NCBI RefSeq assembly: GCF_019112545.1
Contig: NW_025064928.1
Coordinates: 207,785-271,784, forward strand
Direction: 5' to 3'
Origin: Guyanagaster necrorhizus
Lineage: Eukaryota; Basidiomycota; Agaricomycetes; Agaricales; Physalacriaceae
DNA length: 64,000 bases
Both the position numbers and the translations under genes were made by a program. Positions 34,130-45,950 of this stretch are shown here, in pieces (the stretch's first letter is position 1; each line of letters starts with the position of its first letter). The notes beneath the pieces were generated by a model, which saw only the letters and a list, made by a program, of their open reading frames with translations, was not told where the DNA came from and searched no databases.

Positions 34130-37100
34130 ATGCCACCTGCCCTTAACCCTTTCGATCCAAACTTTACTCACGAGTTCTTTAAACTCTTGGTATCTATTAT
34201 AAGAATCTTGATTGGTCTATTGGTGATTATACAGCTGTGCTGTAGATGCCAATCAATCGTAGTCTGGACAATCAGGCACTATTATGAATTCTAACATATT
34301 TGAATCATCCTTCAAAATATCATATCAGACCTCCCCCTCCACAACATCCCTGCCTTTGTCCAACAGTCCTTCCAATCCACAGAAGAAACAGACTCTGAAA
34401 ATGTCTCTGGGAGCTCGACTCAGAAACATTCTAAGGAAGAAGAGGAGCAGCATTAGCAGCACACATACCTCTCATGACCCCTGACAGCAGTTGTTCGAAA
34501 CTCTAGAAACCCTTAGGCTACAGGGTTTCAATGACCCAGACCTGACACCCCCATCTCGTCCCCCCAGCACAGCATCCTGGCAATCAGGACAGCAACCCCT
34601 GTTTTTAGCACCGGCATTGGATGTCATGCCAGAGACTCCCTGGATACCCCATGAATGGCTTGAGAGATCCAAGGTTTCAGGAGCCATAGATTTCGATCCA
34701 CTATATCCACAAATGACAGAAGGACTAGCAGCAGAGCCAGGGCTGAAAATGACCAGTATTGGCCCAATAACAGTGACAAGCACCACTGGTGGCAGGCCAC
34801 TGCTATTGAAGCCAACTGGATGGAGCACAGCCCAGCTTGCAGTCATATTAGTAGAACAGAAGGCACATGAACGGTACCAGCAGAAACATAGCCAGCTTAT
34901 CCCATCATTATGGTCCTCTCTGGAGAGGACCAAGTTTGACATACCTATAACATTTCTGAGCATAGGGAGGAGCAGGCATGCATCAACAACAAGATCACAA
35001 GAGAGAATGCTCTCTTTGGGCACTATCTCCAAGCACAAGCAGTGGAGGAATAAAGAAGAATAGAAGGGGAAAGCCGTACTGACACTCTTGTTGGAACTAC
35101 CATCTCTGACTTGCCTTTCCAGAAATCTGCCACTCCCACCATTGAGTCTGATCCCTGAGCAGACCCTATCGAAGAAGAGGCTCAGCCAAACCTCAATGAC
35201 AACTGCCTGCTATCTTACAGGACAGATACCATTGCAGAGACAGACGACATCCTGGTCCAGGGAGATGGAATCCCAGAAGAGAGAGATACCATCAGAGGAG
35301 ACAATAAGGATACTGACCCAACTGGTGACTTCAAGAGGTTCCTCAATGGAAGTTTCACAGCTCTCTTTCTCAATCTAAAGTTCTATAGAAACTTCCACCA
35401 ATATCACAGAACAATGGTGCTAGCAACAATGAGTGTCAAGAGGCTGCCAGAGCAGCCTGAGCAGCAGCCTACTTCTTGACCCAGATCTGATGATGCTGGA
35501 CCCATCATGCAGCCCCAGCATGGCTGTCTCAGAGGTCTATGACCTGTATGATAGTTCCCTCCTTGAGGGAGATGTGGACAGCAAGACTACCAGCAGAGAT
35601 GTGGATGATGAGGGGGAGGAGGATCATGACGAGAAAGTCATGGATCCTTCAACTGACTGGGTCAGCTTGTAGAACATCAATATGCATGAACAGAAGCAGA
35701 GGGAGTTAGCATGAGAGGCATGAAAGGAGGACTTCATGGAGTTGTTCTGGGAAGAAACAATGACATTGTGGATGGACAACACCTGGTTGGTGTCACTCAT
35801 AGAGCAAAGATGTCTCTCTGCTGACTATGTTGAGCATGTAGAGATTTTACAATATGCAGCTACTGAACAGGCTATTTTTACTTATAATAAAAGATATTTA
35901 GGATATCAGATGCAGATGTTATCACTATACAGGCTGAAGTATGGCACAATGCCAAGACCATGGATGCTGAGTATTGTGCTAAGCCAGCTGGCTAATATAG
36001 CATCCACCATCTGAATGATATCATTAAGATACTTGTTTGCTACTTCTGTCATCTGTAGTACAGCATCTTGGCTTTTCCAATACTGACCCAAGCTGAGTAG
36101 CTACCATCTGAACCCATGGAGGTTTCCAGTTCGGTGACCATTCACTGGACAGCCACCACCAGATGAAGTCAAGAGCAGCAAAGACCCCAAACCTGCCAAA
36201 CTAGTCTCTCTAAAGGATGATCCTGTGGCACTTGCCTAGGGCTGAACCATCAGGAATGGGTAGATCATACGAAAAACAGTTTCTCCACTGGAAAGTCCTG
36301 TTACTGATGATGGCTCCTTCTATTCTTTCTCAGGACCTCTGAGTGGATGGTCGGGACTATCTGCTGGAGAATGGCCCAACCCGATGCCTGCTCTTGATGT
36401 GAGAGCTCAAATCTTTAATGTCAAACCCATCTTAGTAGCAGAACTCAAACTCTTCTGAGGTGTCTCTGACAATATCAACTGGTTCTTAGTTGACTGCAAC
36501 CAGTATTTCCAAGTATTTGCACTATATTTCCTTGCTGATATGTATAAGGTCACATTTGCAGTCACTCATATGGCCAACAAAGCAAAGACCTGGTGGATCC
36601 TGATCTCTCCAACATTCTGGTCCACTATGAGGACTCATCATCGATATCTCTTATGGCCGATATTCAAACAAATGATTGTCAACAAATTTATGGACCTAGC
36701 TATCCAAGAAGTTCATAAGCAGAAGATGAAGAAGTACAAGATAGCTGGCAAGGCTGCCACTGATTACTTCAATGAGTTGGAGTGACTTGGACAGCTCGCT
36801 GGAATCCACAATGATGTCACTGACTTCAGACAGATGGTCAAATACATGAAGATGGGCCTGCCATCTCATTATCTCATCATTATTTCTGACATCGGACAGG
36901 GAGTTCTCATTGGATATGATAAATGGAAGGCCCAAATTATCACTATGTACAAGGAACGACAATGACAGAAGGCAGAAGCAACAACCCTGATGTATGGGAC
37001 TTATAGAAGCCAGAGACAAGGCTTGAGGTCTTCTGTCTCGGCTGCGATTACATCCATCAAGCCTGGGAGCTTAACCCCAACTTCTTTCAGAGAGAAGTGA

Positions 37101-37340
37101 ACCAGTACGGACACAACATTTACTGGAACAGATCAGCCAATGGATATGGATCATCTCAAGAAGGGGGGAAAGTGTTTTAATTGTGGCCAGAAGAGTCACA
37201 TGGCATGAAACTGCCCCTAAAAGAAGAATAAATGCACCTGGGAGGATATTCGAGCACAGATTGCTGAATTAATGAAGGAGGACCAAGACCTCAGGCCTGA
37301 AGGTAAGCCTGAGGAGGTAAAAGGCAAGGCCGAGCAGTGA
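34130..37340 (+). pseudogene. Decayed gag region of chromovirus copy B
   Basis: An ATG at 34130 opens MPPALNPFDPNFTHEFF and a hydrophobic stretch KLLVSIIRILIGLLVIIQLC. In the +1 frame a longer open stretch runs 34284-35063 with one stop. Further on are a capsid-like block (NINWFLVDCNQYFQVFALYF, KAKTWWILISPTFWS, DLAIQEVHKQKMKKYKI) and a CCHC zinc knuckle, CFNCGQKSHMA-stop-NC, near 37165. Stops such as TGA after FNELE match CGA-to-TGA decay. Gag assembles the retrotransposon particle and packages its RNA. It is the least decayed of the old copies but is still not translatable. Confidence 0.8.
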
Positions 37341-40275
37341 GCAATTCTACTGACTCAGCTCAAATATTAACCAGTGGACTGTCACTCTCAGCCATTGAAT
37401 AGACTGACTATTTCCCTTCTGTAGTCACTCCATCTATGCCTAAATTATGCATGTATTTGAATATACCTGACAGTACCACTTTTATAGAATCACCTAAGAA
37501 ACCAAAACAACTAAAACCTGCCACTCAATTGCCAACATATGGCTGAAGAAGGATGGAGAGTCCTAAAAAAGATGAGTCCTTATCAAAAGTTTATCAAACT
37601 AATACTTTAGGAACTCAATTGCCCTCAGGCTGAACAGAGGCAGAGGGTCCCAATAGCTGGCTCAAACCATTTGATACTGAATGGACTTGGTGGACCATCA
37701 AGGACACGAAGGACAAAGCAGTGGCAAAGACAGTACTTAAGAACTGGGTACACAAGACCTGAGCCGAAGAAGTGATTGACAAAATGATTACTGGGATGAG
37801 GACTGTAGAGTGATGTCAGGCCCTGGAATGGCTTGATGAACTGTGCAGGCCATAAAAATTCATCTGACAGACTAAATCCTCAGGACAAGACTTATTAACC
37901 AAGGTCTAAATCAAGACATTAACGTCTTGATCTATCTATACAGTCACTGCTCTAATTGATAGTGGCTGCACAGAGAGTTCAATCAACAGAGCTTTTGTCA
38001 ACAAGCACAAATCTTCCACTCAGACAACAGCAGCATCCATTCCAGTCTATAACACAGATGGGACTAAGAATCAAGCTGGATCTATCACTGAATATGTGGA
38101 GCTTAGGCTCACTATTAGAGATTATTCAGAATGAATTGATCTAGCTATAACTGATCTGGGAACCAAAGAAGTGTTCCTTGGTCATAATTGGCTAATCAGA
38201 CACAATCTGCTAATCAATTAGAAAACTGAATGCATCATTTTTGCTCAATGCTATTGCCAGAAAATTCTGTTTGAATTACTGAATGAAGATCCCGAGGACT
38301 GATGGGATGAAGAGATGGAAGATGGTGAAACGATTCTCACTGTTGACCTACAAAGGGCTATTAACATTCAAGCAATACACCATGCTAATGACCTGACAGC
38401 AAGAGCCAATGCCAAAAAGAAGAAAAGGACATTCAAGAAAATGGTATCTGAATAGGCATGAGACTATCAGGATTTATTTGAAAAAGAAAGTTTTGATGAA
38501 CTACCTGAAGCAAAGGCCTGAGACCATGCCATTGAACTGATCTCTAATACAAATGCTAACCTAGATTGCAAGTGTTACTCTCTGGGCAATAATGAGCAAT
38601 AGAAGCTAGACAAGTTCCTCAAAGAGAACTTATCTAGTGGAAGGATTTGACCATCAAAGTCTCCAATGATGTCACTCTTTTTCTTCATCAAAAAGAAGGA
38701 TGGAAAACTTTGACTGGTACAAGATTATCAGAAGCTCAATGAGATAATGATCAAGAATCATTATCTGCTTTCTTTAATTGTAGAGTTAATGGATAAACTC
38801 TGAGGCACTAAGTACTACACCAAACTGAACATTCGGTGGGGGTACAACAATGTGCACATTAAAGAAGGTGATGAGTGGAAGGCTGTTTTTTGAACTAACT
38901 ATGGTTAGTTCGAGCTAATGGTTATGTTCTTTGGACTCACTAACTCACTGGCCATATTTCAGTGGATGATGAATAATATCTTCAAAGATCTCATTACCAT
39001 GGGAAAGGTAACAATCTACTTGGATGATATTCTCATTATGTCTAAAGCCAAGAAGAAGCACCAAAGGATAGTGTGACAGGTACTGTCCTTGATGAGGAAG
39101 CATTGACTTTTTCTCAAGGCTGAAAAGTGTGAGTTTGAGGTGTTGGAAACCAAATACCTTGGAGTCATTATCAGTGAAGGAAGCATCAGGATGGATCCTG
39201 TCAAAGTAGCAGGAGTGACTGAATGGCTGGAACCGATGAAGAAGAAGGAACTGCAATCTTTCCTTGGATTCACCAACTTCTACTGATGATTTATCTGGAA
39301 TTGCAGTAAAATAGTCCAACCTATGATGTAATTGACCAGGAATTCCCAATGGACTTGAGGAATTTCTCAATGGGTAGCATTTAATGACCTTAAATGCTGA
39401 CTAGCCGAAGATGTCATCCTGACCATACCAAGTCAGGATGAGAAGTTCAGAGTGGAGGCTGACTCTAGTGAAGGTGCTATTAGAGCCATACTCTCACAGG
39501 AACAAAATAGCAAATGGTGACCAGTTGCTTTTATGTCAAAAGTGCTCACTGTAATGGAGTGGAATTATGAAATATACAACAAGAAACTCCTTGCTATAAT
39601 GCTCACCTTAACTGAATGGCGGCATTATCTCATCAGAGCCAATCAGATTTTTGAGATCTGGATAGATCATTAGAATCTACAATACTTTCGACAACTCCAA
39701 AAGCTTAACTGAAGACAAGCCAGATAGGTTATGGAATTATCTGAATATGAATACATGCTTCACCATAAGGCTGGTGCAGCAAACAAGAAGGCTGATTTCC
39801 TCAGCTACAGGGCAGATCATGACCAAGGAGGAGATGACAACAAAGAAGTTATATTACTATGACCAGAACACTTCCAGGCAATGATCATGCTGATGGAAGA
39901 GGAGATGCATGAATGTATCAAGAGTGCCACTTGAGATCCCCACAAATAGGATCAGAGGATTGCCCTATCACTCAACCATGAGTGAGGACTAAAGAAAGAA
40001 GGAGGATTGATCTGCTATGATAGAAGGATCTATATCCCAAGGGATCAGAGACTTTGAGATGATATCATTGCCATCTGTCATGATCATGTGACTGCCAGAC
40101 ATTCAGAGATCACTAAAACAAAGGAATTAGTCTTGAGGAAATATTGGTGGCTAAAAATAGACTATAATATCACCTGATATATCAAGGCTTATAAGGTCTG
40201 CCAGCAAGGCAAGACTTCAACACAACCCAGAGCAGCCCCACTCCACCCAAATGAGATCTCTTCATCATCATGGAC
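37341..40275 (+). pseudogene. Decayed pol of chromovirus copy B, truncated in integrase
   Basis: Blocks in order: aspartic protease ALIDSGCTESSIN (about 37948), reverse transcriptase with VFLGHNWLIRHNLLIN upstream, SLFFFIKKKDGKL, TIYLDDILIMSK (YLDD kept, about 39010), RNase H (RVEADSSEGAIRAILSQEQ), and the start of integrase (KELVLRKYWWLKIDYNIT, VCQQGKTSTQPRAAPLHPNE). The frame ends abruptly at 40275, where LTR X begins. The catalytic part of integrase, the chromodomain and the 3' LTR of B are lost. There are many TGA/TAG codons. Confidence 0.83.
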
Positions 40276-40773
40276 TGTTAGGAACATGCCAATCAAGTAG
40301 GTCTGAGTGCATGCACAGAGTTCAGCGAAGTGTATAGGCATTGACAAAGCTATTGGCAATGTCACCTTTGAGTTAGAGCCCAAGGATCTGGATGGACAGA
40401 ACAGAGTTCCATTAGAGAAGTGAATAGGAATATCCTTCAGAGCGGAATCTGATGGATGAGGTAGGGAGGAGTGGAAGTGAGTGCAAAGTGTAGATGGCTT
40501 ATCCAAGTTGATATTTGAACTGAGTAGTTATGATGATGTACATGGCTTTATATACTAATAGTAGCTAATTCCAAGTCAGGTTCCATTGGGTTCCAGTGTC
40601 AGTATTTGCTACTGAGTTCAGGGTCTAGATATTACAATGTGAAATATAGATGTGAAATGATAATGGTGAAATGAAATTAATAGGTAATAGGAAGCAGTCA
40701 GAGTCTGGTGGATAGCATGATTGGATTTGTGGTTGGTTGAGGTGACACAGAGGCCAGTGGCATGTGCATAACA
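40276..40773 (-). repeat. LTR of a second chromovirus family (element X, 3' LTR in minus orientation)
   Basis: 498 bases bounded by near-perfect inverted ends, TGTTAGGAACATGCC and GGCATGTGCATAACA. On the minus strand the sequence directly before it (40774-40790) reads CACTAAGGAGGGAATAC, a polypurine tract of the kind seen before 3' LTRs of fungal gypsy elements. It is unrelated to the A-F family LTR. Confidence 0.72.
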
Positions 40774-40904
40774 GTATTCCCTCCTTAGTGTTCTTGTCCT
40801 CAAGAGCACAGATCCCGATGGCCAGTGGGACCATATGAAAAATTGTTAGTAGCCATGGGAGTTTTGCAGCTTGAACTAAAACCACCATCTTCACCTATGT
40901 CATT

Positions 40905-42214
40905 GCTCACACACTTCCAAGCCTCTGATGAGGGGGTCCACCCCTGATAGCCCTGAAGAGGCTAAGGAATTGTTTTATCTGAAATGATGAACTGCAGAGG
41001 AAGAATATGTGGAAGCCATGGAGAGCTATTTGGAATAGCAAGAAGAGTAGGAGTGGGAGGAGAGGGCCCAAGCAGATCATGTGGCCTGGAAGTCATGAAA
41101 AAAGGAGCAGAGGGAGAAATTGGAGAGGAAGAGAGAGGAGGTTCGGCAGGCCATGGAGAGGTGGGTGAAGGAGGCAAAGAAGGCATTGAGAGAGGTAGCT
41201 TGGAGGGAGGCTGAGGAGAGGGAGGCCATAGAGGCAGTGGCAAGGGCTGAAACTGAGGAGGTAGAGCCAGAGGGGATGATTATAGAGAATGGGTTGCAAA
41301 TGATCCCCATGAAGGCTATTGATTTTTAGCTGTGTCAAGTGTTGGCAGAACGGTTTGGTTCTAGTCCTGGTCTTTGCTTCAAGAAGGTGGCTTGCCCTGT
41401 GCCTCTAGGGTCTGATGATAAGCAGGACAAGAGGACTGAAGGGAACAATGAGTCTGAGGAATCCAAGGGGACTCTGAAGAGGAGGAAAAAGATGTGAGAG
41501 GGGAAGAGGAGGATAGTGGGTCTAGCAGAGAAAGGCTGTAAACACAAGTTCAGATTGAGGAGCATAGTGGATGGTAGTGGGACAGAGGTGGTTATTAGTC
41601 TCAAAAAGCGGATGAAGTTAGAAGTGGTGGGACTGGTGAAGGGTGAAGAATTATTGGATGGTGAAAGTAAGTGTCTTGGTTTTCTTTTATGGCTTAACTT
41701 AGCTTTTGTTTTCAGGGAGTTGTGTGCATTGTTATCAAGATGGCGCATGGTGTTATGCATGACTGGTAACTGAAGGTGCTGGTCAAGGGTGGACTTGCTC
41801 TCACTGCAAGATCAAGAAAACCGTCTGTTTGTTCAATAAGAGCATCACTGTGAGTGAGGTGATCAGCAGTGTGGAGGTCTCTGCTGGTCTCCACCAACTT
41901 TCAAAATTGATATGCAAGTTGATGCATCATGTGGATGAGTTGGTGGATGAGGTGGCAGATATTTGCAGTACTGTGGCAGGTCTTCAAGATGACTATAGTT
42001 CCAATAATATGTCGTCTCCTTTGGAGCTGTTTTCAGAGTCCAAGGTGGAGGCCTGAAAGAAGGCCTGACTGATTTTCAAGGATGAGAGGGATCAGGAGGT
42101 GAAGGATCTTTGAGAGGTGATGTTGAAGGGGCTGGATGAGGATATAGAGGAGTTGAAGAAGCAGGGGGAGAGTTCAGGTTTCAGTGCAGGCCCATTGGGT
42201 TCTGCTTTTTTGTA
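40905..42214 (+). pseudogene. Spliced coiled-coil/cysteine-motif gene inside element X, antisense to it
   Basis: A plus-strand frame begins near PEEAKELFYL and continues with a charged, probably coiled-coil region (EQREKLERKREEVRQAMERW, EAEEREAIEAVARAETEEVE), then FGSSPGLCFKKVACPVPLGS. A clear intron follows (GTAAGT at 41667 to TTTTCAG at 41715). The next exon reads SCVHCYQDGAWC, TCSHCKIKKTVC and KLMHHVDELVDEVADICSTV, and ends near 42214 after GPLGSAFL. Two C-x2-C-x6-C motifs suggest zinc binding. About eight stop codons (TGA or TAG) interrupt about 420 codons, as expected of the same C-to-T decay as its surroundings. It lies between the chromodomain and the LTR of X, on the opposite strand. 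I know similar agaricomycete proteins only as uncharacterised repeats. Confidence 0.6.
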
Positions 42215-42399
42215 AAATATTTGTATGAAGTATATAGAAAAGGGTATTGGATGTTGGTAGTGGAGAAAGAAAATGTAAATACAAGATTTTGATTTGAAAA
42301 TGTAAGAGTGATTGAAATGGTTGTAATTAGTGGTTAGAATTGAAATGGTAAGGTGGAGTGCTGATGGTGTCCAGAGTAGTATTGTATTAGGAATGGGAT

Positions 42400-42655
42400 G
42401 TTTGAATGACTTTGGACAAGAGTCCTGGTTTGCCTGGATATTGGTGGTGGAATTCTTCAATGAATTCATCAGCAGAGAACTTGGAGGCCAGTAACCAAGC
42501 AAATTCTTCATTAGTACCTTCATATCCTAGCCACTGGAGTTTGTACAACAGTGGGCAGCAAAACCAGCAGTCCAGTTTAGAGTCGAGGATTTGGGCTATT
42601 TCGAAATGTTCTTCTCCATCGACTTCAACTGGAGGTGGTGGTGGTTGAATTCAGT
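42400..42655 (-). pseudogene. Chromodomain remnant, end of pol of element X
   Basis: The minus strand reads PPVEVDGEEHFEIAQILDS, LLYKLQWLGYEGTNEEFAWL and EEFHHQYPGKPG. This is a chromodomain of the type closing the pol polyprotein of fungal Tf1-like chromoviruses (EVEKILDSR..., YLVKWKGY, WEP, EEF..RYP). It differs clearly from the chromodomain of the A-E family. The rest of this pol is missing; at 42655 the sequence switches to the pol of copy D. Chromodomains direct integration to heterochromatin. Confidence 0.68.
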
Positions 42656-44150
42656 TAGGAATTCTTTAAATATCTTGGTTTCTTTTTCTACATTGGCCTT
42701 TGCAGCTAGATCATTGGCATAATGCATTGTGCAAATGTGTATGGCCTTTTGCAGGTCAACAGTGAGGATTGTCTCACTGTCCTTCATTTTCTTATCCTAT
42801 TGGTCTTCAGGATCTTTATTAGATAATTTAAAGAGAATTTTTTGACACTGGCATCTTGTGAATGCAATTCAACCAGTTTTCCAATTGATAAGCAGGTTAT
42901 GGCAAATCAGCCAGTTGTGTTCAAGAAAAACTTCCTTGGCTCTTAGGTTGATAATGGTTAAGTTGATTCTTTCTGAGTGATCACCAATTGTGAGCCTAAG
43001 CTTGATGAACTCAGTAATCAAACCAGCTTGATTCTTGGTGCCATCTGCATTATATATTGGTATTGAGGCTACAGTGGCTTAGATCAGGAGTTTGTGCTTA
43101 GTGACAAAAGCACAATTGATTGAGCTATCCATGCAGCCACTGTTGATCAGGACAGTTACTGCATAGGTGCTTTAGGACATAAGTGTCTCAATTTGGGCCT
43201 TGGCTAGGAGGTTTTAGCTAGAGGTTTTAAACCATCAGATAAACTTCTATAGTCCTTGAAGCTCATCAAGCCACTTTAGGGCTCAACAGCATTCTGCCTT
43301 CCTTATCCCTTCAACTATTTCATTAATCATCTCTTCAGCTCGAGTTCTGTGGATCCAGTTCTTGAGTGCAGCTTTTACCACTGTCTCATTCTTTGTGTCC
43401 TTGATGACTTGCCAGATCTCTTTGGTGTTGAATAGCTTGAGCTAGCCAGTGGAGCTCTCTGCCTCTGTTCAGCCTGTAGACAGTTGAGTTAGATCCTTAG
43501 GCAATTCTTGTTATGGAGTGGTGAAGTCAGATATATTCAAATGCATGCATAATTTAGATATAGGTAAAACTACAGAGATAGAATTAGTCTGTCCAGTGGC
43601 TACTTGTGATACACCACTCTTTGTTCTGGCTGAGTCAGTAGAATTTCTCACTGCTTGGCCTGACCTTTTACCTCCTTGACCTTCATCTCTGGTCTGAGGT
43701 CTTCTTCCTCCTTTTGTAATTCTGCAATCAGCACCTGTAAGTCTTCTCAGATATGCTTATTCTTCTTCTGAGGGCAATCCCATGCCATGTGGCTCTTCTG
43801 GCTACAGTTAAAGCACTTATCCTCCTTCTTGAGTTGATTCACATCTATTGGCTTATCTGTTCTAGTAAATATCATACTTATACTGGTTTTTTTCTCACCA
43901 TATGAGGAAGTTGGGGTCAAGCCACCAGACTTGGCAGATGTGGTCATGCTGGAGGGGTTGGGCTTTATTCTCTGCCCCTGGTGCTTCTGTCCACAAGTGG
44001 ACAGAGTAATTTGTTTAGCCTTCTGTCACTGTCACTCTCTGTATATTGTGATGATGCATTTCTTCCATGTGTTATATCCCTTCAGAATGTTTTGTCTGAG
44101 ATCTGAGATAATCTTCAAATAGAAGGGCAGTACTCCCATCTTCATATACT
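42656..44150 (-). pseudogene. Chromovirus copy D: gag 3' part, protease, start of RT
   Basis: Minus-strand blocks: the CCHC nucleocapsid KCFNCSQKSHMAWDCPQKKN (43780-43840), a linker with Lys/Glu-rich sequence, the protease region near 43120, and the spacer before RT (ILTVDLQKAIHICTMHYAND, AAKANVEKETKIFKEFL). It is truncated at 42655 by element X. The zinc knuckle is intact, with one open frame at 43747-43947. Confidence 0.75.
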
Positions 44151-45950
44151 TGACCATTCAGCTCATATCTGTGACATTGACATGCCCTCTCCATGTTTAA
44201 GCATGTAAAATTGCAAAAATTGAAAATACATGGACTGTATTTCAGTCCAATAAGCATGTAACTGAGAATAGAATAAGAGCACACAGAAACTTAGCCATCA
44301 TGAGGCTAAACTGAAGTAACAAGAAGCAGAGTGCATGGCCTAGTAGCAGACAAATACCAGAGGAGTTAGACTGCATGTGAGGTCCTAGCACTTGGCTCTA
44401 AATGTGCCAATATCATTACAAGAAGACATGCTAAAATAAAAAGAATATGATCAAAATATGATCAGCAATCCTGATCACATTGATCAATGATGCACTGATA
44501 GAATATGCTTTAGAACAGAGAACTGAGACCCAAAGAAAGGTATTTGAATAACTGGATGCTGAACAGAGAAATAAAATGATGGCAACAAAGAAATAGATAG
44601 AGGAATACTACTTTCAGAGATGAATAGCATATGTACTGCTCAGAGACTTGCATGCATACCTATAATGCTTTAGCATGCTTAACACAGTGAGAGACTCTGC
44701 ATCATACTGTGGTATAATAAATACTATATTAAGTAAGTTAATTAATGCATGTCAGGCCAGAAGCAGTGCATTTTATGTGCTAGAGGGAATGTTGAGACAC
44801 TGAAAAAGAGAACATAACTATTGTGGCTGACTTCAGACATAGGAGATAACTCTGAGAGTTCAGAACAGTTTACCACTGTCAGAGATGTGTCACTGAGAAA
44901 ATAAAAAAGTGAGCAGACCTGGCTAGGCCAGCTAGCTGAGGCCAGCTAGCAAAGAAACATTGCACAGTTCTGGCCCAGAAGAGAATAAGTGTGGCAACTG
45001 CAATATGCATGAGAATAATACCTATGAGATCTGACATAGAGTCCTGTGCTTTAAAGATATCATAGTAGGATTGTATTAATAAGTACTATAGTAGAGTATT
45101 TAAATACTGTATTGTATGAGTAGAAGAGAGAGTTTCTGACCCTCACAGTTGCAGTGTATTAGATACAGAAAATCTTGCACTCTAGCTCTGGGTTCATGTT
45201 TGTAACTTCAGATGAGAGAATAGATATATTATTGAATATTCTTGAGAGAGCTATGAGAACTTAGTGAGGCATCAAAGCTCATGAAGAACTTGAGCCCAAT
45301 TTAATAAGAGGTTTTGGATCATGCTCTAATCTGAGAATAAGAGAGCAGTGTCTGAAGGGCATCATCTTGAGTTTTTGAGGTATTTGTGATGTGCAGTGCT
45401 ACAGGTGGCAGAGATTCAAACCCTTTGGTCTGTTGGATGATGTTTATTGTGTTTTGTGTCTCTGGATCACATAGGTTTGAATCCTGTAGGTCTATGATCA
45501 GTTTGGAAACTTGTAAACAGAGATCTATGCTCTTTGGCACTTGTAGACATGTTTGTGATTAGTTTTTACTTAGAGTATAAAGCTTTGAGTCATGTATTGT
45601 GTGTGTTAGAGATTTTGAGGTGATATGAGCTGTGCTTAGGACTTTTTGGAGAGTTTTGTGAGAGTGTTTTGATGTATTGTATTGAGCTGCAGTACTCTTT
45701 GCCTTAAGGCCTGACAACATCTATTGCTACCTCTTATTTTGATAGCACAAAAAGTTTTGGGACTTAGAGAGATCTCAGACTGTTGTAAGCATGCTATTAC
45801 TGTTTGCATACTGTGATCTCATTAAAGAAGATAATTATAATTGTTAATTACTACTTTTATCATATTATAATCCCCTTATGAACTAAGAGTTTTGTGTGTG
45901 TGTTGGTGTGAGTGTGGTCAGTGGATATCACTCTGCTGTATCTGTTTTCA
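44151..45950. mobile_element. Unidentified ~1.8 kb insertion inside gag of copy D
   Basis: Alignment by eye with copy C shows that gag of D breaks off near 44150 (after the block matching 51150-51180 of C) and resumes near 45950. The intervening AT-rich DNA has no relation to gag. It contains one open minus frame, 45319-45540 (LCLQVSKLIIDLQDSNLCDP, ALHITNTSKTQDDALQTLLS), without a recognised domain. No terminal repeats or target duplication were found by reading. Confidence 0.45.
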
